From an uncultured Eubacteriales bacterium (GTDB lineage Bacteria > Bacillota > Clostridia > Peptostreptococcales > Anaerovoracaceae): a DNA stretch of 64,000 nt. The notes beneath the pieces are model-generated. The model saw only the letters and a list, made by a program, of their open reading frames with translations. It had not been told where the DNA came from and made no database searches. The position numbers were made by a program, and so were the translations under genes. The stretch covers positions 82,126 to 146,125 of the forward strand of contig CADBJW010000004.1 in NCBI GenBank assembly GCA_902795135.1, written 5' to 3'. Shown here one piece after another: positions 35,087-45,825 of this stretch (position 1 is its first letter; each line of letters begins with the position of its first letter).

Positions 35087-36808
35087 ATGAAAAATTTTGA
35101 AAAGTATCGTACCGGTTATTTCCCTGTAGGAAACGAGTACATGGAATGGACGAAAAGAGACCACATCGAAGAAGCGCCGAGATGGTGCAGTGTAGACCTG
35201 AGAGACGGAAATCAGGCGTTGATCGTTCCCATGACCTTGGAGGAAAAGATTGAATTCTTCAAGTATCTCGTGAAAATAGGATTTAAGGAAATCGAAGTCG
35301 GTTTTCCGGCGGCATCAGCAACCGAATATAAATTCTTGAGAACACTGATCGATCAAAAAATCGTACCCGATGATGTGACCTTACAGGTTCTGACCCAGTC
35401 AAGACGCCACATTATACGAAAAACCTTTGATGCGATCAAAGGCGCGCCGAAGGCCGTGGTTCACCTTTACAATTCCACTTCCGTGGCCCAGCGGGAGCAG
35501 GTGTTCAAGAAGAGCAAAGAAGAAATCATCAAAATCGCAACCGACGGAGCTGAGTTGATCAAGGAATATGCCGCAAAAGCTTCGGAAACGGAAGGAACGG
35601 AATTCACCTTTGAGTACTCTCCGGAAAGTTTTACGGGGACGGAAATGGATTACGCGGCGGAAATCTGCAATGCGGTCATCGACATTTGGGAACCGACGCC
35701 GCAGCAAAAGGTCATCATCAATCTGCCGGCAACGGTAGCCATGTCCATGCCACACGTTTATGCCTCACAGATCGAATATATGTGTAAGCATTTGCATAAC
35801 CGGGAAAACGTAATCGTCTCCCTGCACCCTCACAATGACCGTGGAACGGCGGTTGCTGACGCAGAGCTGGGAATTCTGGCAGGCGGTGACCGGATCGAAG
35901 GAACCTTGTTCGGCAATGGAGAACGGACCGGAAACGTGGATATCGTAACCCTCGCCATGAATATGTATTCCCACGGCGTCGATCCGAAGCTGGATTTCAG
36001 CAACATGCCGGAATGTGTGGAGATGTATGAGAAATTCACAGACATCAAAGTGCATCCGAGACAGCCGTACGGCGGGCAGCTGGTCTTTGCAGCATTCTCC
36101 GGGTCGCATCAGGACGCCATTGCCAAGGGCATGAAATGCTACGCGGAACGGGAAAGCAATTATTGGAATTGTCCGTATTTGCCGGTGGATCCGGAAGATC
36201 TGGGACGGGAGTACGAAGCCGATGTCATCCGGATCAACAGTCAGTCCGGCAAGGGCGGCGTAGCTTACATCATGGAACAGAATTTCGGGTACATCATACC
36301 GCAGGCCATGCGGGAAGAACTGGGATATCTGGTCAAAGACATATCAGACCGGAAGCACAAAGAACTGGTTCCTTCGGAGGTATTCGATGTGTTCAGTAAA
36401 GAATACATCAACGTGTTTGACCCACTGGACATTACGGAAGCTGAGTTCATGCGGCCATCCGATTCGAAATCGAAGCAGGGCGTTCGAACGAAGATGAAAG
36501 TTACCATCAACGGAAGCAAGTATGAATTTGAAGCAGAAGGGAACGGCCATCTGGATGCCATCAGCAATGCGCTCAAAAAAACGCCGTATACCTTTGACTA
36601 TAAATTTATCACCTATTCCGAAAACGCCCTTTCTGCGGATTCCCATTCAAAGGCAGGTGCTTTTGTATGTATCGAGAGTCCGGAAGGGGAGAAATACTGG
36701 GGCGTAGGGACCCATGAAGACATTATTCTGGCGTCCGTCAACGCATTGGTAAGTGCCATCAACAGAGAAAATAAAGATCGGCATTTCTTAGGCAGAAGCA
36801 CATATTAA
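35087..36808 (+). CDS. leuA: 2-isopropylmalate synthase
   Basis: First committed enzyme of leucine synthesis: condenses acetyl-CoA with 2-oxoisovalerate. The 573-residue product is of the longer type (yeast and actinobacterial like). [11 protein letters not shown] binds the catalytic metal, [13 protein letters not shown] carries the HxH pair, and the C-terminal regulatory domain begins near residue 440. Start at 35087 is set by AGGAGG 5 nt ahead; the upstream ATG frame crosses the T-box terminator. Expression is under T-box control. Confidence 0.96.
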   Translation: MKNFEKYRTGYFPVGNEYMEWTKRDHIEEAPRWCSVDLRDGNQALIVPMTLEEKIEFFKYLVKIGFKEIEVGFPAASATEYKFLRTLIDQKIVPDDVTLQVLTQSRRHIIRKTFDAIKGAPKAVVHLYNSTSVAQREQVFKKSKEEIIKIATDGAELIKEYAAKASETEGTEFTFEYSPESFTGTEMDYAAEICNAVIDIWEPTPQQKVIINLPATVAMSMPHVYASQIEYMCKHLHNRENVIVSLHPHNDRGTAVADAELGILAGGDRIEGTLFGNGERTGNVDIVTLAMNMYSHGVDPKLDFSNMPECVEMYEKFTDIKVHPRQPYGGQLVFAAFSGSHQDAIAKGMKCYAERESNYWNCPYLPVDPEDLGREYEADVIRINSQSGKGGVAYIMEQNFGYIIPQAMREELGYLVKDISDRKHKELVPSEVFDVFSKEYINVFDPLDITEAEFMRPSDSKSKQGVRTKMKVTINGSKYEFEAEGNGHLDAISNALKKTPYTFDYKFITYSENALSADSHSKAGAFVCIESPEGEKYWGVGTHEDIILASVNALVSAINRENKDRHFLGRSTY

Positions 36809-36822
36809 AGGAGAAAATAAAA

Positions 36823-38082
36823 ATGGGAATGACAATGACACAAAAAATTCTGGCAGCCCATGCGGGACTGGACCAGGTCGTGGCCGGCCAGCTGATCCGG
36901 GCAAATCTGGATATGGTATTGGGCAACGATATCACAACTCCGGTGGCCGTCAATGAATTTGAAAAAGCCGGATTCGACAGTATCTGTGACAGAAGCAAGA
37001 TTTCTCTGGTCATGGATCACTTCACTCCAAACAAGGATATCAAAGCCGCACAGCAGTGCATGCAGTGCAGGGCTTTTGCAAAACGTTTTGATATTGAACA
37101 TTTCTACGATGTTGGAAGAATGGGAATCGAACACGCGCTGCTTCCGGAACAGGGAATCGTAAAGGCCGGAGACTGCATCATCGGTGCGGATTCACATACG
37201 TGCACATACGGAGCACTGGGAGCTTTCTCCACTGGCGTAGGAAGTACGGATATGGCGGCCGGAATGGCAACCGGGCAGGCATGGTTCAAAGTGCCGGAAG
37301 CCATCCGGTTCAATCTGACCGGCAAGCTGCAGGAAAATGTAACGGGAAAAGACGTGATCCTCCACATCATCGGGATGATCGGTGTAGACGGAGCACTGTA
37401 TAAATCCATGGAATTTACCGGGGAAGGCATCCAGAGCCTTTCCATGGATGACCGCCTTTGCATCGCCAACATGGCCATCGAAGCCGGCGGGAAAAACGGC
37501 ATTTTCCCGGTGGATGAAATCACGACGAGCTACATGGAAGGCCGAGTCAAAGGCCAGTGGCAAGCCTTTGAGGCAGATGAAGACGCCGAGTACGCAGCGA
37601 CTTACGACATCGATCTGAGCAGCCTGAAGCCGACGGTTTCCTTCCCGCATTTGCCGGAAAACACGAAAACCATTGATGAGGTAGGAGACATTCCGATCCA
37701 TCAGGTGGTCATCGGTTCCTGTACAAACGGCAGACTGGAAGATATGGAGCTGGCCGCAAAGATCATGGAAGGGAAAACCGTTCATGAGGACGTTCGAGCC
37801 ATCATCATCCCGGCGACCCAAACCATCTATAAGGAATGCATCGCTCGCGGTTACATCGATACGTTTATTGACGCAGGGTGCGTGGTTTCAACGCCGACTT
37901 GCGGACCATGCCTGGGCGGCCACATGGGCATTCTGGCAGAAGGGGAGCGGTGCGTTGCAACGACGAACCGTAACTTCGTCGGCAGGATGGGACATGTGAA
38001 ATCAGAAGTTTACCTGGCAAGCCCGGCGGTAGCGGCTGCATCGGCAATTGCCGGCAGAATCGCCGGACCGGATGAGATATAG
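36823..38082 (+). CDS. leuC: 3-isopropylmalate dehydratase, large subunit
   Basis: Aconitase-family [4Fe-4S] enzyme that, with LeuD, isomerises 2- to 3-isopropylmalate. The 419 residues fit the shorter HACN-type subunit. Cluster ligands are seen in [11 protein letters not shown] and [15 protein letters not shown] precedes the ATG. Located between leuA and leuD with 10-15 nt gaps. Confidence 0.95.
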   Translation: MGMTMTQKILAAHAGLDQVVAGQLIRANLDMVLGNDITTPVAVNEFEKAGFDSICDRSKISLVMDHFTPNKDIKAAQQCMQCRAFAKRFDIEHFYDVGRMGIEHALLPEQGIVKAGDCIIGADSHTCTYGALGAFSTGVGSTDMAAGMATGQAWFKVPEAIRFNLTGKLQENVTGKDVILHIIGMIGVDGALYKSMEFTGEGIQSLSMDDRLCIANMAIEAGGKNGIFPVDEITTSYMEGRVKGQWQAFEADEDAEYAATYDIDLSSLKPTVSFPHLPENTKTIDEVGDIPIHQVVIGSCTNGRLEDMELAAKIMEGKTVHEDVRAIIIPATQTIYKECIARGYIDTFIDAGCVVSTPTCGPCLGGHMGILAEGERCVATTNRNFVGRMGHVKSEVYLASPAVAAASAIAGRIAGPDEI

Positions 38083-38093
38083 GAGGGACAATC

Positions 38094-38579
38094 ATGAAAG
38101 CAAAAGGCACAGTACATAAATATGGTGATAATGTAGATACAGACGTTATCATTCCAGCTCGTCATCTCAATACAGCAGACCACAAAGAACTGGCATCCCA
38201 CTGCATGGAAGATATCGATGCAGATTTTGTAAACAAGGTGAAGCAGGGCGACATCATGGTTGGCGGTGAGAACTTCGGCTGCGGATCATCGCGGGAGCAT
38301 GCTCCCATCGCCATTAAAACCAGCGGCATCGACTGCGTCATCGCGAAGACCTTTGCCAGAATCTTTTACAGAAACGCCATCAATATCGGGTTGCCGATTC
38401 TGGAATGTCCGGAAGCGGGAGAAAAGATCCAGGCAGGCGATGTGGTTTCCATTGATTTTGATACGGGCGTGATTACCAACGAAACGAGAAACGAAACCTA
38501 TCAGGCGCTGCCGTTTCCAGAGTTTATCAAGGACATCATGGCAAGCGGTGGGCTGATGAACAGTCTTAGAGGGAAATAA
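38094..38579 (+). CDS. leuD: 3-isopropylmalate dehydratase, small subunit
   Basis: A 161-residue swivel domain that completes the dehydratase active site. [16 protein letters not shown] is the hallmark. AGGAGGG lies 5 nt ahead of the ATG. Length is normal for the subunit that partners the short LeuC. Confidence 0.95.
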   Translation: MKAKGTVHKYGDNVDTDVIIPARHLNTADHKELASHCMEDIDADFVNKVKQGDIMVGGENFGCGSSREHAPIAIKTSGIDCVIAKTFARIFYRNAINIGLPILECPEAGEKIQAGDVVSIDFDTGVITNETRNETYQALPFPEFIKDIMASGGLMNSLRGK

Positions 38580-38599
38580 GAAAGAACAGGAGTATTGAA

Positions 38600-39688
38600 A
38601 TGAACTATAACATTGCAGTAATTCGAGGGGATGGAATCGGTCCGGAAGTCATGGACCAGGCAATCCGCGTTTTGGACAGAGTCGGCGAGGTTTACGGTCA
38701 TAGTTTCAACTATGAATACATGCTGGCCGGCGGATGCGCCATCGATGAAACAGGAAGCTGTTTGCCGCAGGCGACCATTGATGTGTGCAAAAACAGCGAT
38801 GCGGTTATGCTAGGAGCTGTCGGCGGTCCGAAATGGGACCATGTTCCGGGAGATCAGCGACCGGAACGAGCGCTTTTGGGCCTGCGAAAGGAATTGGGTC
38901 TGTTTGCGAATCTGAGACCTGCCATGCTGTTTGAAGAGCTGGCAGATGCGTGCCCGCTGAAACCGGAACTGGTGCGGGGCGGCATGGATTTGCTGGTAGT
39001 CCGGGAACTGACCGGAGGCATTTACTTTGGAAAAAAAGGAACCCGGTCTACTGAATTAGGACCTGCAGCCTACGATGTGGAACAGTATTCCGAAGGCGAA
39101 GTCCGGAGAATCGCGAAAGTGGCTTTTGAGATGGCCGAAAAGCGTGGCATGAACGGAACCGCAGGTAAGGTTACCAGTGTGGATAAGGCCAATGTACTTG
39201 AAAGCTCCCGGCTTTGGCGGCGGGTCGTAACGGAAGTCGCTGAGGATTATCCGAGCATCGAACTGAATCACCTCTATGTGGATAACGCAGCCATGCAGTT
39301 GGTGCGGGAACCAAAGCAGTTTGATGTCATTGTGACCAGCAATATTTTTGGTGATATTCTCTCGGATGAAGCCAGCCAGGTCACCGGATCCATTGGAATG
39401 CTTCCTTCCGCTAGCCTGGCAGAAGGGGATTTCGGCATGTATGAACCGGTTCACGGCTCAGCGCCGGACATTGCGGGGACCAACCAGGCAAATCCGATGG
39501 CAACGATCCTCTCGGCGGCCATGATGCTGCGCTATTCCTTTGGTCTGGCAGATGAAGCCAATGCCATCGAAGGGGCAGTCAAGAAAGTGCTGGCAGACGG
39601 ATACCGCACGGCGGATATCGCAAAGGCAGGAGAGACGGTCACGGGAACCATTGAGATTGGAGAGAAAATCATGGAAGCCATTGGCTAA
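38600..39688 (+). CDS. leuB: 3-isopropylmalate dehydrogenase
   Basis: A 362-residue NAD-dependent enzyme that oxidises and decarboxylates 3-isopropylmalate to the leucine precursor 2-oxoisocaproate. Seen are GDGIGPEV, the substrate arginines in [17 protein letters not shown], and [14 protein letters not shown] (metal aspartates). Last gene of the T-box-controlled operon; its stop overlaps the -10 region of the next gene. Confidence 0.96.
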   Translation: MNYNIAVIRGDGIGPEVMDQAIRVLDRVGEVYGHSFNYEYMLAGGCAIDETGSCLPQATIDVCKNSDAVMLGAVGGPKWDHVPGDQRPERALLGLRKELGLFANLRPAMLFEELADACPLKPELVRGGMDLLVVRELTGGIYFGKKGTRSTELGPAAYDVEQYSEGEVRRIAKVAFEMAEKRGMNGTAGKVTSVDKANVLESSRLWRRVVTEVAEDYPSIELNHLYVDNAAMQLVREPKQFDVIVTSNIFGDILSDEASQVTGSIGMLPSASLAEGDFGMYEPVHGSAPDIAGTNQANPMATILSAAMMLRYSFGLADEANAIEGAVKKVLADGYRTADIAKAGETVTGTIEIGEKIMEAIG

Positions 39689-39694
39689 ATGCGT

Positions 39695-39700
39695 TATAAT
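39695..39700 (+). promoter_or_regulatory. -10 hexamer 6 nt from the lysozyme-like start codon
   Basis: A perfect TATAAT directly after the leuB stop, then GGGTCC and the ATG at 39707. No convincing -35 at 16-18 nt. Confidence 0.5.
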
Positions 39701-39706
39701 GGGTCC

Positions 39707-40357
39707 ATGGCTAATAAACGGGGGACAACGAATCAGCGTAAAACGAGCAGCAGACGTCGTCGTATGAAGCGCACAAAACGCGTGATAACGAGGCGTACTG
39801 TTCGTTTTTTTGCGTTGGTTGGAGTGGGCCTTGCGATTCTGGTGATCATCTTTGGAATCACCCAGAGCACGAACAAAATCCATATGCCCCTCAGCCCGAG
39901 CGTCAAAAGTTACGATGAGACGATCCTGAAGTTATCCAAGAAATACGGCATTGAATCCTACGCGCCGCTGGTCAGCGCGGTGATGATGCAGGAGTCCCAC
40001 GGCAGGGGCAATGACCCCATGCAGTCTTCCGAAGGAAACTACAATACGAGATTCCCTCAAGAGCCCCATGGCATTACGGACCCGCGGTATTCCATCGAAT
40101 GCGGCGTCCACCAGCTTGCAGATGATTTGAAAATGGCAGGCTGCAAAGGCCCGACAGATATCAAGGGCATCAGCCTGGCCATTCAGGGATATAATTTCGG
40201 CGATGGATATATTAAATGGGCGCTCAAAAAATATGGCGAGTATTCCGAGAAAAACGCCAAAGAATTCTCGGAAATGATGGCCAAGAAACTAGGCATGTCC
40301 GGATATGGGGACATTCATTACGTCAAACACGTGCTGCGATATTATCCCTACTCGTAA
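39707..40357 (+). CDS. Membrane-anchored lysozyme-like protein (CwlT-type muramidase domain)
   Basis: A 216-residue protein with a strongly basic N-terminus (RRRR and many K/R), one membrane helix (about 32-51) and an outer lysozyme-like domain. The probable catalytic glutamate is E96 in AVMMQESHGRGNDPMQSSE, followed by GVHQLADDLK and AIQGYNFGDGYI, as in the muramidase part of CwlT and relatives that open the cell wall. I chose ATG 39707, 6 nt after TATAAT, over the in-frame ATG at 39689, which lies ahead of the -10. No Shine-Dalgarno is seen. Confidence 0.85.
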   Translation: MANKRGTTNQRKTSSRRRRMKRTKRVITRRTVRFFALVGVGLAILVIIFGITQSTNKIHMPLSPSVKSYDETILKLSKKYGIESYAPLVSAVMMQESHGRGNDPMQSSEGNYNTRFPQEPHGITDPRYSIECGVHQLADDLKMAGCKGPTDIKGISLAIQGYNFGDGYIKWALKKYGEYSEKNAKEFSEMMAKKLGMSGYGDIHYVKHVLRYYPYS

Positions 40358-40392
40358 AGGGGTTTCTATTGCAGCGTCTATGGCTACAGCGT

Positions 40393-41313
40393 CTATGGCT
40401 GGTCGCTTTCCAGAAACCGCTGCAGCCACCGGGAAAAGCGGTATTCATTCTTAATCTCATCGGGAACCGGAACAAAAGGCTCCTCCATGAAGTCTTTGAG
40501 GCTCCGGTCTTCGTGTCCAATGACATAAATGTTATGGCTGTCGTAAAAATCGTATTCCATCAGGGATGGATTGTCCGTCACGAGTTTTTTGCCAAAGAAC
40601 ATGGATTCCAAGGGACGGAGAGAGCATCCCGCCGTATCGGAACCGTAACAGTCGATCAGAATATCCGCGTCGGCAGTCATCTTGAGCACGTCTCTATAAG
40701 GAATCAGATTCTCACGTGTAACATACTTGAGGATACCATGTCGGTCCAGCTTCTTTACCAGATGTTTTTCGACGACGGCCCCGCTGGCTTCAAGTTCAGA
40801 AAAGATTCTTTCCAGCATTTCCGCGCGCTTGGACTTCTCACGACCGATGAACAATGCCTTTGGAGCAGAACCGGATGCTTTCGGTTCGTCCGCACCAGGG
40901 GCATGGTCCGGAATCAAGCTGTCAAAAAAGAACTGGGTGTTGTATTTCATCCCGTAAAGTTTGCAATCCGCAGGGGAATAGGACCAGACCGGCACGACGT
41001 TTCCAATCTGACGAAAGGTTTCTTTATTTTTTTTGTTAATCGGGTTCCAGCACCAACAGACGATCTGTTTATCTGGGTATTTCTTTTTTAGCCGAACGAT
41101 ATATTGCAGATTCAGATACGTGTCAAACACAATCAGAAGAGGATCATCATCAGCCACCTTAGGCAGGCGACAAACCCACTGCTTGATTGCTCTGATTTTG
41201 CATAGAAACATACCAAACTCTCCGGGAACCAAAGGAGGGTAATGCCATCCCTGGCCGTTTTCCCGGATGATATTGCCAAAGAGTTTTCCACCGCTGTCGT
41301 AGTAAATAATCAA
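40393..41313 (-). CDS. Glycosyltransferase-like protein (GT-B fold), end of the second glycan operon
   Basis: A 306-residue protein of GT-B appearance: an N-terminal part with IVFDTYLNLQYIVRLKKKYPDK, and a C-terminal part with RDVLKMTADADILIDCYG and RPLESMFFGKKLVTDN, which resembles the donor-binding lobe. No family could be named with confidence. The start is a TTG at 41313 with AGGAG 6 nt ahead. A 12-nt direct repeat (AGCGTCTATGGCT twice) lies at its stop, 40374-40402. Confidence 0.6.
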   Translation of the reverse strand: MIIYYDSGGKLFGNIIRENGQGWHYPPLVPGEFGMFLCKIRAIKQWVCRLPKVADDDPLLIVFDTYLNLQYIVRLKKKYPDKQIVCWCWNPINKKNKETFRQIGNVVPVWSYSPADCKLYGMKYNTQFFFDSLIPDHAPGADEPKASGSAPKALFIGREKSKRAEMLERIFSELEASGAVVEKHLVKKLDRHGILKYVTRENLIPYRDVLKMTADADILIDCYGSDTAGCSLRPLESMFFGKKLVTDNPSLMEYDFYDSHNIYVIGHEDRSLKDFMEEPFVPVPDEIKNEYRFSRWLQRFLESDQP

Positions 41314-41340
41314 AATAATCTCCTATAGTCGTCAATCAAT

Positions 41341-42246
41341 CTAGTTGTGCGGGAATGTTACAAACAAGTCGCATTTTCGGAAATCATCGCCCAGGGTGGC
41401 GAGGGTGTCCGTTGGTATTCCCAGATCCCATAGGGCTTCCGGCAAAGCCACCTGATCGCGGCGGCAGCCGTTGCAGAAGTTTTTCCACCAAACATCCATG
41501 AGCCGGACGCAGGCTTCGTCATGGTGCTTTCGTACAATGACAGGGGCTTCCAAAAGGCCGTATTGTTCAGGGAGACCTTTTTTCAGCAGTGCCTCTCTGT
41601 GTGCCAGCAGGCGGTCTTTTTTGTCCTTTTGAATCTCGATGCACCGGTCGATCTCGTCGTAGACACAGCTGCGGTCTTTGTGGCGGAACAGAGCCGCCGG
41701 GAAATCCGCCATCTGGTTGACGAGAGCGGTTAGATCCGAAGTGATCAGATAATTGCTGTCGACATAGATGGAATACTCGTATTCTGGAAACAGTTTGTGA
41801 GGATGCAGTTTGCACCAGCGGTTGGCCATGACCGGATCGCCAGCATAAGGCTCCGGAATCAAGGCCCGAAAATCCAGAGGGCGCCAGCTGCTGTCTGCGT
41901 CCATCTCCTGATCGGTCAGGATATAATAGTCGATATTATCCGGGCGGCAGACCGGTTCTCGGACCGTATCGTATTTCCCGAACAGGGCCGTATAGACCGC
42001 GATCTTTTCATCGCTGAAATAATCGCACGCAGGCGCCGAGGCATCCTGCACGGAAGGCTTTCTTAGTTTGCGGCGCGCGTATCCCAGCAGCGACCTGAAC
42101 CCGCCTTTTCGCAGCTTTTTAAGAGCCCGCAATTTTTTACGCAAAGGCTTTGCAGCCGATTCATTATGGGTTTTATATAGATGCGTCATCTCGGTAAGAG
42201 CATCCAGCAGTTCGCGTATTTGTTCTTCGTTTTGTGTATGTTTCAT
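41341..42246 (-). CDS. DUF616/TOD1-like glycosyltransferase-domain protein
   Basis: A 301-residue protein. After a basic, coiled N-terminal 70 residues comes KIAVYTALFGKYDTVREP, then YYILTDQEM, and YSIYVDSNYLI (DxD-like) and RDQVALPEALW, the pattern of the glycosyltransferase domain formerly called DUF616. It would act on surface glycan. It starts 1 nt after the stop of the beta-helix gene. Confidence 0.78.
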   Translation of the reverse strand: MKHTQNEEQIRELLDALTEMTHLYKTHNESAAKPLRKKLRALKKLRKGGFRSLLGYARRKLRKPSVQDASAPACDYFSDEKIAVYTALFGKYDTVREPVCRPDNIDYYILTDQEMDADSSWRPLDFRALIPEPYAGDPVMANRWCKLHPHKLFPEYEYSIYVDSNYLITSDLTALVNQMADFPAALFRHKDRSCVYDEIDRCIEIQKDKKDRLLAHREALLKKGLPEQYGLLEAPVIVRKHHDEACVRLMDVWWKNFCNGCRRDQVALPEALWDLGIPTDTLATLGDDFRKCDLFVTFPHN

Positions 42247-42247
42247 T

Positions 42248-44056
42248 TTAATACTCGTTCAAAAGCTTTTGACAAAGCAGTTCTTTGTCAAATTCAGGGT
42301 CGTGATCCGTTTTAAAATGGATCACGACTTTCTCAGGAAGTTGCCGTGTACCAGTATAGTAAAACCGCATGCTCCCTTTCTGATTGTTCCGTGCTGTGCA
42401 GTTGATCAGCCGAATGGATGGGTTCGAATTGCTTGTAAAACCACAGTCTTTATTGCCTTCGGCGACACAGTTTCTGACCAGATGCCGTACTCTGACGCCG
42501 CTACCGCCAAGCTTGAAGCCGGTTCCGTGGCCTTTTGCCTGAACAAGCCCTTCTTCCTCCGAATACCGATATCCATTTAAGGCGCTTTTGCAGGATGTGA
42601 GTTTGACTTTGCCAATGGCTCTGTTTTTCGTAAATAAATCGAAGCCATCATCCGAATTCAGGAAGGAAACGCACCGTATAAACTCGTTTCCCGCGCCTGC
42701 CGTTACCTTGCAGGCGAATCCGTCGGCATTGCGTTCTGAATCATCGCAATTCAGACACGACACACAATCCGCGATTTTGTTAAAGGATGGCCAATCCTGC
42801 CGGTTGGCATTGTTGTCAGGGTGCCGGATCAAGATACCGGTCTCTTTGTGCCGCGATGATAGGCAATGGGTCAGACGATTATGGCTGCCGGAAATCTGTA
42901 TTCCCATTCCATTTGTAACGGTAAGGTTCTTTAGCGCCCAGTAGTCGCCTGTAATTTTCAGCGCATGGTCACTGCCAGCAAAGTCGATGACCGTGGCCGA
43001 TGGGTTCTCAGGATCTCCGGTTATAATGCGCATGCTGTCTGCGTGTACATACCGCTCCCCGAGTATCAGATCGGATTCCGGGACGTATCTTCCGGGCAGC
43101 AGATGGATCGTATCAGCGGAAGAATTGGTGATCGCGGTGGTCAGATCCACAGGATGTTCCCGGTCGCCTGCAGCGAGAGGATCACCATTCGGTGATGCGT
43201 AGAGGACCGATCCGCGATTTGCTGCAGCGGGCTTGAGCATCAGCTCGATGGAACTTTTATCGATGGACAGACTCGTGTTTCCGGCTGCCAGAAATCCAAC
43301 GTAGAGATGTTTTTTATCCCGGGCGGTAAACCCTTTCCGGTCCAAAGCAAAGCGGTAGATGTTGCCGCTTTTGGTAAATGCGGAATGGGAATCGGCGGAA
43401 TTTCCCATACATTCGGATTCCTGCGCGAGCAAATCCCTGCCTTCCGCATCGGTCATTTCGGCGCGGAACTGTTGTCCGTCCATTTGGATCCGGATCTTGC
43501 ATCGGAGAGGTTCGCCGGACACCCGAAGAATATGATCGGGAGACCGGTCTTTCAGACTGACGTTTTGTATGTCGTCGTGGTCAGTTTCTGTAACACCGCT
43601 GCGGATGAATAGGTTTGCATTGCCCAAACAGCCGCCGGCAAGAGCCATGTTTGAGTATGGATAACCGGTGGTCGGGTCCAAATCCATATTGTCCCGGACA
43701 AAAAGTCCGAAGCCTTCCTGAAACACAGGCGCGCCATCCGCCAGAAAACGATCAACGGTGACAAGCGCCCCAAGCTCAAAATCACAATCTGCAGGCAGAG
43801 CTGTGTAGCAGCAGGCAATCATATCATAGCCACAGTCCGCTATTTTGGTTGTCGTGTTTCCACCCTGCAAGATGATATTTTCATCCGTTTCCCGAGCCGT
43901 ATCCGGATTATTTGCGATCCTGCGTCGCCGTTTTTTTAAATGAAACGTATCGCGGAAACGGTACAAACTCAAAGGACCGAGATATTCTGTTTTCCATACC
44001 AGATCTTCAAACGTAAAGACCGGTTTGTTATCGTGATTCATCTTAGTCATGTTCAA
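42248..44056 (-). CDS. Parallel beta-helix protein, polysaccharide lyase 9-like, without signal peptide
   Basis: A 602-residue protein in two parts. Residues about 40-240 form a beta-sandwich-like domain; 250-600 form a right-handed beta-helix opening with LYASPNGDPLAAGDREHPVDL and containing DGFACKVTAGAGNEFIRCVSF, SDDGFDLFTK and GTGFKLGGSG, as in family 9 pectate lyases. No signal peptide or anchor is seen, although known members are exported. It sits among glycosyltransferase genes, so it may modify or trim a uronate-containing glycan. The start TTG at 44056 has GGAGG 7 nt ahead and overlaps the upstream gene; ATG 44050 is the alternative. Confidence 0.78.
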   Translation of the reverse strand: MNMTKMNHDNKPVFTFEDLVWKTEYLGPLSLYRFRDTFHLKKRRRRIANNPDTARETDENIILQGGNTTTKIADCGYDMIACCYTALPADCDFELGALVTVDRFLADGAPVFQEGFGLFVRDNMDLDPTTGYPYSNMALAGGCLGNANLFIRSGVTETDHDDIQNVSLKDRSPDHILRVSGEPLRCKIRIQMDGQQFRAEMTDAEGRDLLAQESECMGNSADSHSAFTKSGNIYRFALDRKGFTARDKKHLYVGFLAAGNTSLSIDKSSIELMLKPAAANRGSVLYASPNGDPLAAGDREHPVDLTTAITNSSADTIHLLPGRYVPESDLILGERYVHADSMRIITGDPENPSATVIDFAGSDHALKITGDYWALKNLTVTNGMGIQISGSHNRLTHCLSSRHKETGILIRHPDNNANRQDWPSFNKIADCVSCLNCDDSERNADGFACKVTAGAGNEFIRCVSFLNSDDGFDLFTKNRAIGKVKLTSCKSALNGYRYSEEEGLVQAKGHGTGFKLGGSGVRVRHLVRNCVAEGNKDCGFTSNSNPSIRLINCTARNNQKGSMRFYYTGTRQLPEKVVIHFKTDHDPEFDKELLCQKLLNEY

Positions 44057-45188
44057 TCAGTGCCCTCCATTGCGTCAGGACTCTATCTTTATGGAATTGT
44101 TCCGATCTCGTCATAGCATTGCTGCCGAGCGTTTCACGGAGCGCCGGATCCTCTGCCAGTATAGTCATCGCTTCGGCGAGAGCTTTTGCATTACCTGCTT
44201 CGGTCAATATGCCGTTCTCGTAGTTTGTAATCAATTCAGAGGCACTTTCGTAGGCAGTCGAAATGCATGGGATCCCCATCATCATGCACTCCAGCATGGC
44301 GTTTGGCAGGCCTTCAAAATCGCTTGATAAGACGAACATTTCCGCATCCGATATAGCCTCGTGAATGTGGTCGATGTTGCCATGAAGGGTTACCACTCCG
44401 TCAAGATCCAGCTCCTGGATCAGTGCCTCAAGCCGTTGCCGTTCGCCGCCCTCTCCGTAAATCGAAAGGCGATACTCCGGGTGGTCTTTATGAAACATAT
44501 GGAACGCCCGAATCAGCAGCGCCTGGTTTTTCTGTGGGTGCAGTCGGCCGATGTTTACGATTCTATGGGAGCATTCCTGTTTTCGTTTTACGTGGACTTC
44601 GATTGGATTCAGTATGATACTGCTGTGTTGCTGGACACGTTCCGAAAACAGGTCCCGGACAAACTGCGACTGAAACACTACATGGCCCGCGTCTTCATAG
44701 AGCTGCCGTATTTCATTCAGCTTCTCAGGCTCTCTCCGAAGGGGATTGTTCCGCTCACTGCAGATGGTTTTTTCCCCATGGCAGCTGTTTACGTTTAGGC
44801 GATTCATGGGAAAGAGAAACGAGATGGAGACGTCGATTCCCAATCGCTGCTTGAGTTTTCGCACGAAGCAGGTCTCAAAATAGTCCCGTTCACTCCATCT
44901 GCCTTCAAAGTGAGGCATATATATGATTTTGACCCGATCTGAAATCGGATACTCGGCATCGCTTTTTTTATTGCAAAGGGCTGTGACACTGTAATTCCCG
45001 GACAAGTCGTTTGCCAGAATCGAGGCGACTCTCTGAGCGCCTTCCCGGTAAAAGGAGTCGATCATGATAAGAATGGATTTTTCGTCTCGGGCCGTGAGAA
45101 CCGGCAATTTACGAATCTCAGCGCGTAGCTTTCGCGTGTTTTTGATGCGTCGGATATTTTTTTTAATTGTTTTTCGTATATTAACCAT
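44043..45188 (-). CDS. Glycosyltransferase family 4-like enzyme
   Basis: A 381-residue GT-B enzyme with YREGAQRVASILANDL near the start and DFEGLPNAMLECMMMGIPCIS in the donor lobe. Motif layout is the same as in the two GGGAxRVA enzymes of the first glycan locus, so this is a third paralogue, with REGAQ replacing GGGAQ. It overlaps the beta-helix gene by 14 nt. Confidence 0.9.
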   Translation of the reverse strand: MVNIRKTIKKNIRRIKNTRKLRAEIRKLPVLTARDEKSILIMIDSFYREGAQRVASILANDLSGNYSVTALCNKKSDAEYPISDRVKIIYMPHFEGRWSERDYFETCFVRKLKQRLGIDVSISFLFPMNRLNVNSCHGEKTICSERNNPLRREPEKLNEIRQLYEDAGHVVFQSQFVRDLFSERVQQHSSIILNPIEVHVKRKQECSHRIVNIGRLHPQKNQALLIRAFHMFHKDHPEYRLSIYGEGGERQRLEALIQELDLDGVVTLHGNIDHIHEAISDAEMFVLSSDFEGLPNAMLECMMMGIPCISTAYESASELITNYENGILTEAGNAKALAEAMTILAEDPALRETLGSNAMTRSEQFHKDRVLTQWRALIEHD

Positions 45189-45216
45189 TGTGATCGGATG
45201 GATGGATTCATCCTAC

Positions 45217-45825
45217 TCAAAAGGTGATAACATCCTTTAAGCGTGGTTGTTTCTGATCCTTTTCGCTCAAGATCAACGGAGACCCGTCTTCCAGGGCGAA
45301 CTCCAGACGGCTTTCTTTGCCCAGATAATCACCGGCAACTTCCGGCCACTGGATTCCGATATCCGAATCGTTCCAGATGATTCCGCCTTCATCGTCCGGA
45401 TGATAAAAATCGTCACATTTGTAGCAGAACTCCGCCGTATCGGAGAGGACCAGATACCCGTGGGCGAACCCCCGCGGAATCAGGTATTGCTTTCGGTTGT
45501 CGCCGGAAAGGATCAGTCCGTAATGCTTGCCAAAAGTCGGCGAGCCGATTCTCAGATCCACCGCTACGTCATAGACCCTTCCGCTGATGACCCGGACAAG
45601 TTTGGTTTGCGGAAAGTTCTTCTGGAAATGCAGTCCCCGAAGCACGCCTTTTGTGCTCATACACTGGTTATCCTGGACAAATGAAAAATAAAGACCAGCT
45701 TCGTACATGTCCTTTTGGTTGAATGTTTCCATGAAATATCCACGTGCGTCCAGATGAATCGTTGACTCGATGACACAGAGGCCTTCGATTCCTCCCAGGT
45801 CGCGTGTTACACTGATTTGACCCAC
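45217..45825 (-). CDS. rfbC: dTDP-4-dehydrorhamnose 3,5-epimerase
   Basis: A 202-residue cupin-fold enzyme of dTDP-rhamnose synthesis. ARGYFMETF, VLRGLHFQ with catalytic H66, and QYLIPRGFAHGYLVL are family signatures. It starts with GTG at 45825, sharing one base with the rfbD stop (TAGTG). The other pathway genes rfbA and rfbB are not in this window. Confidence 0.94.
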   Translation of the reverse strand: MGQISVTRDLGGIEGLCVIESTIHLDARGYFMETFNQKDMYEAGLYFSFVQDNQCMSTKGVLRGLHFQKNFPQTKLVRVISGRVYDVAVDLRIGSPTFGKHYGLILSGDNRKQYLIPRGFAHGYLVLSDTAEFCYKCDDFYHPDDEGGIIWNDSDIGIQWPEVAGDYLGKESRLEFALEDGSPLILSEKDQKQPRLKDVITF

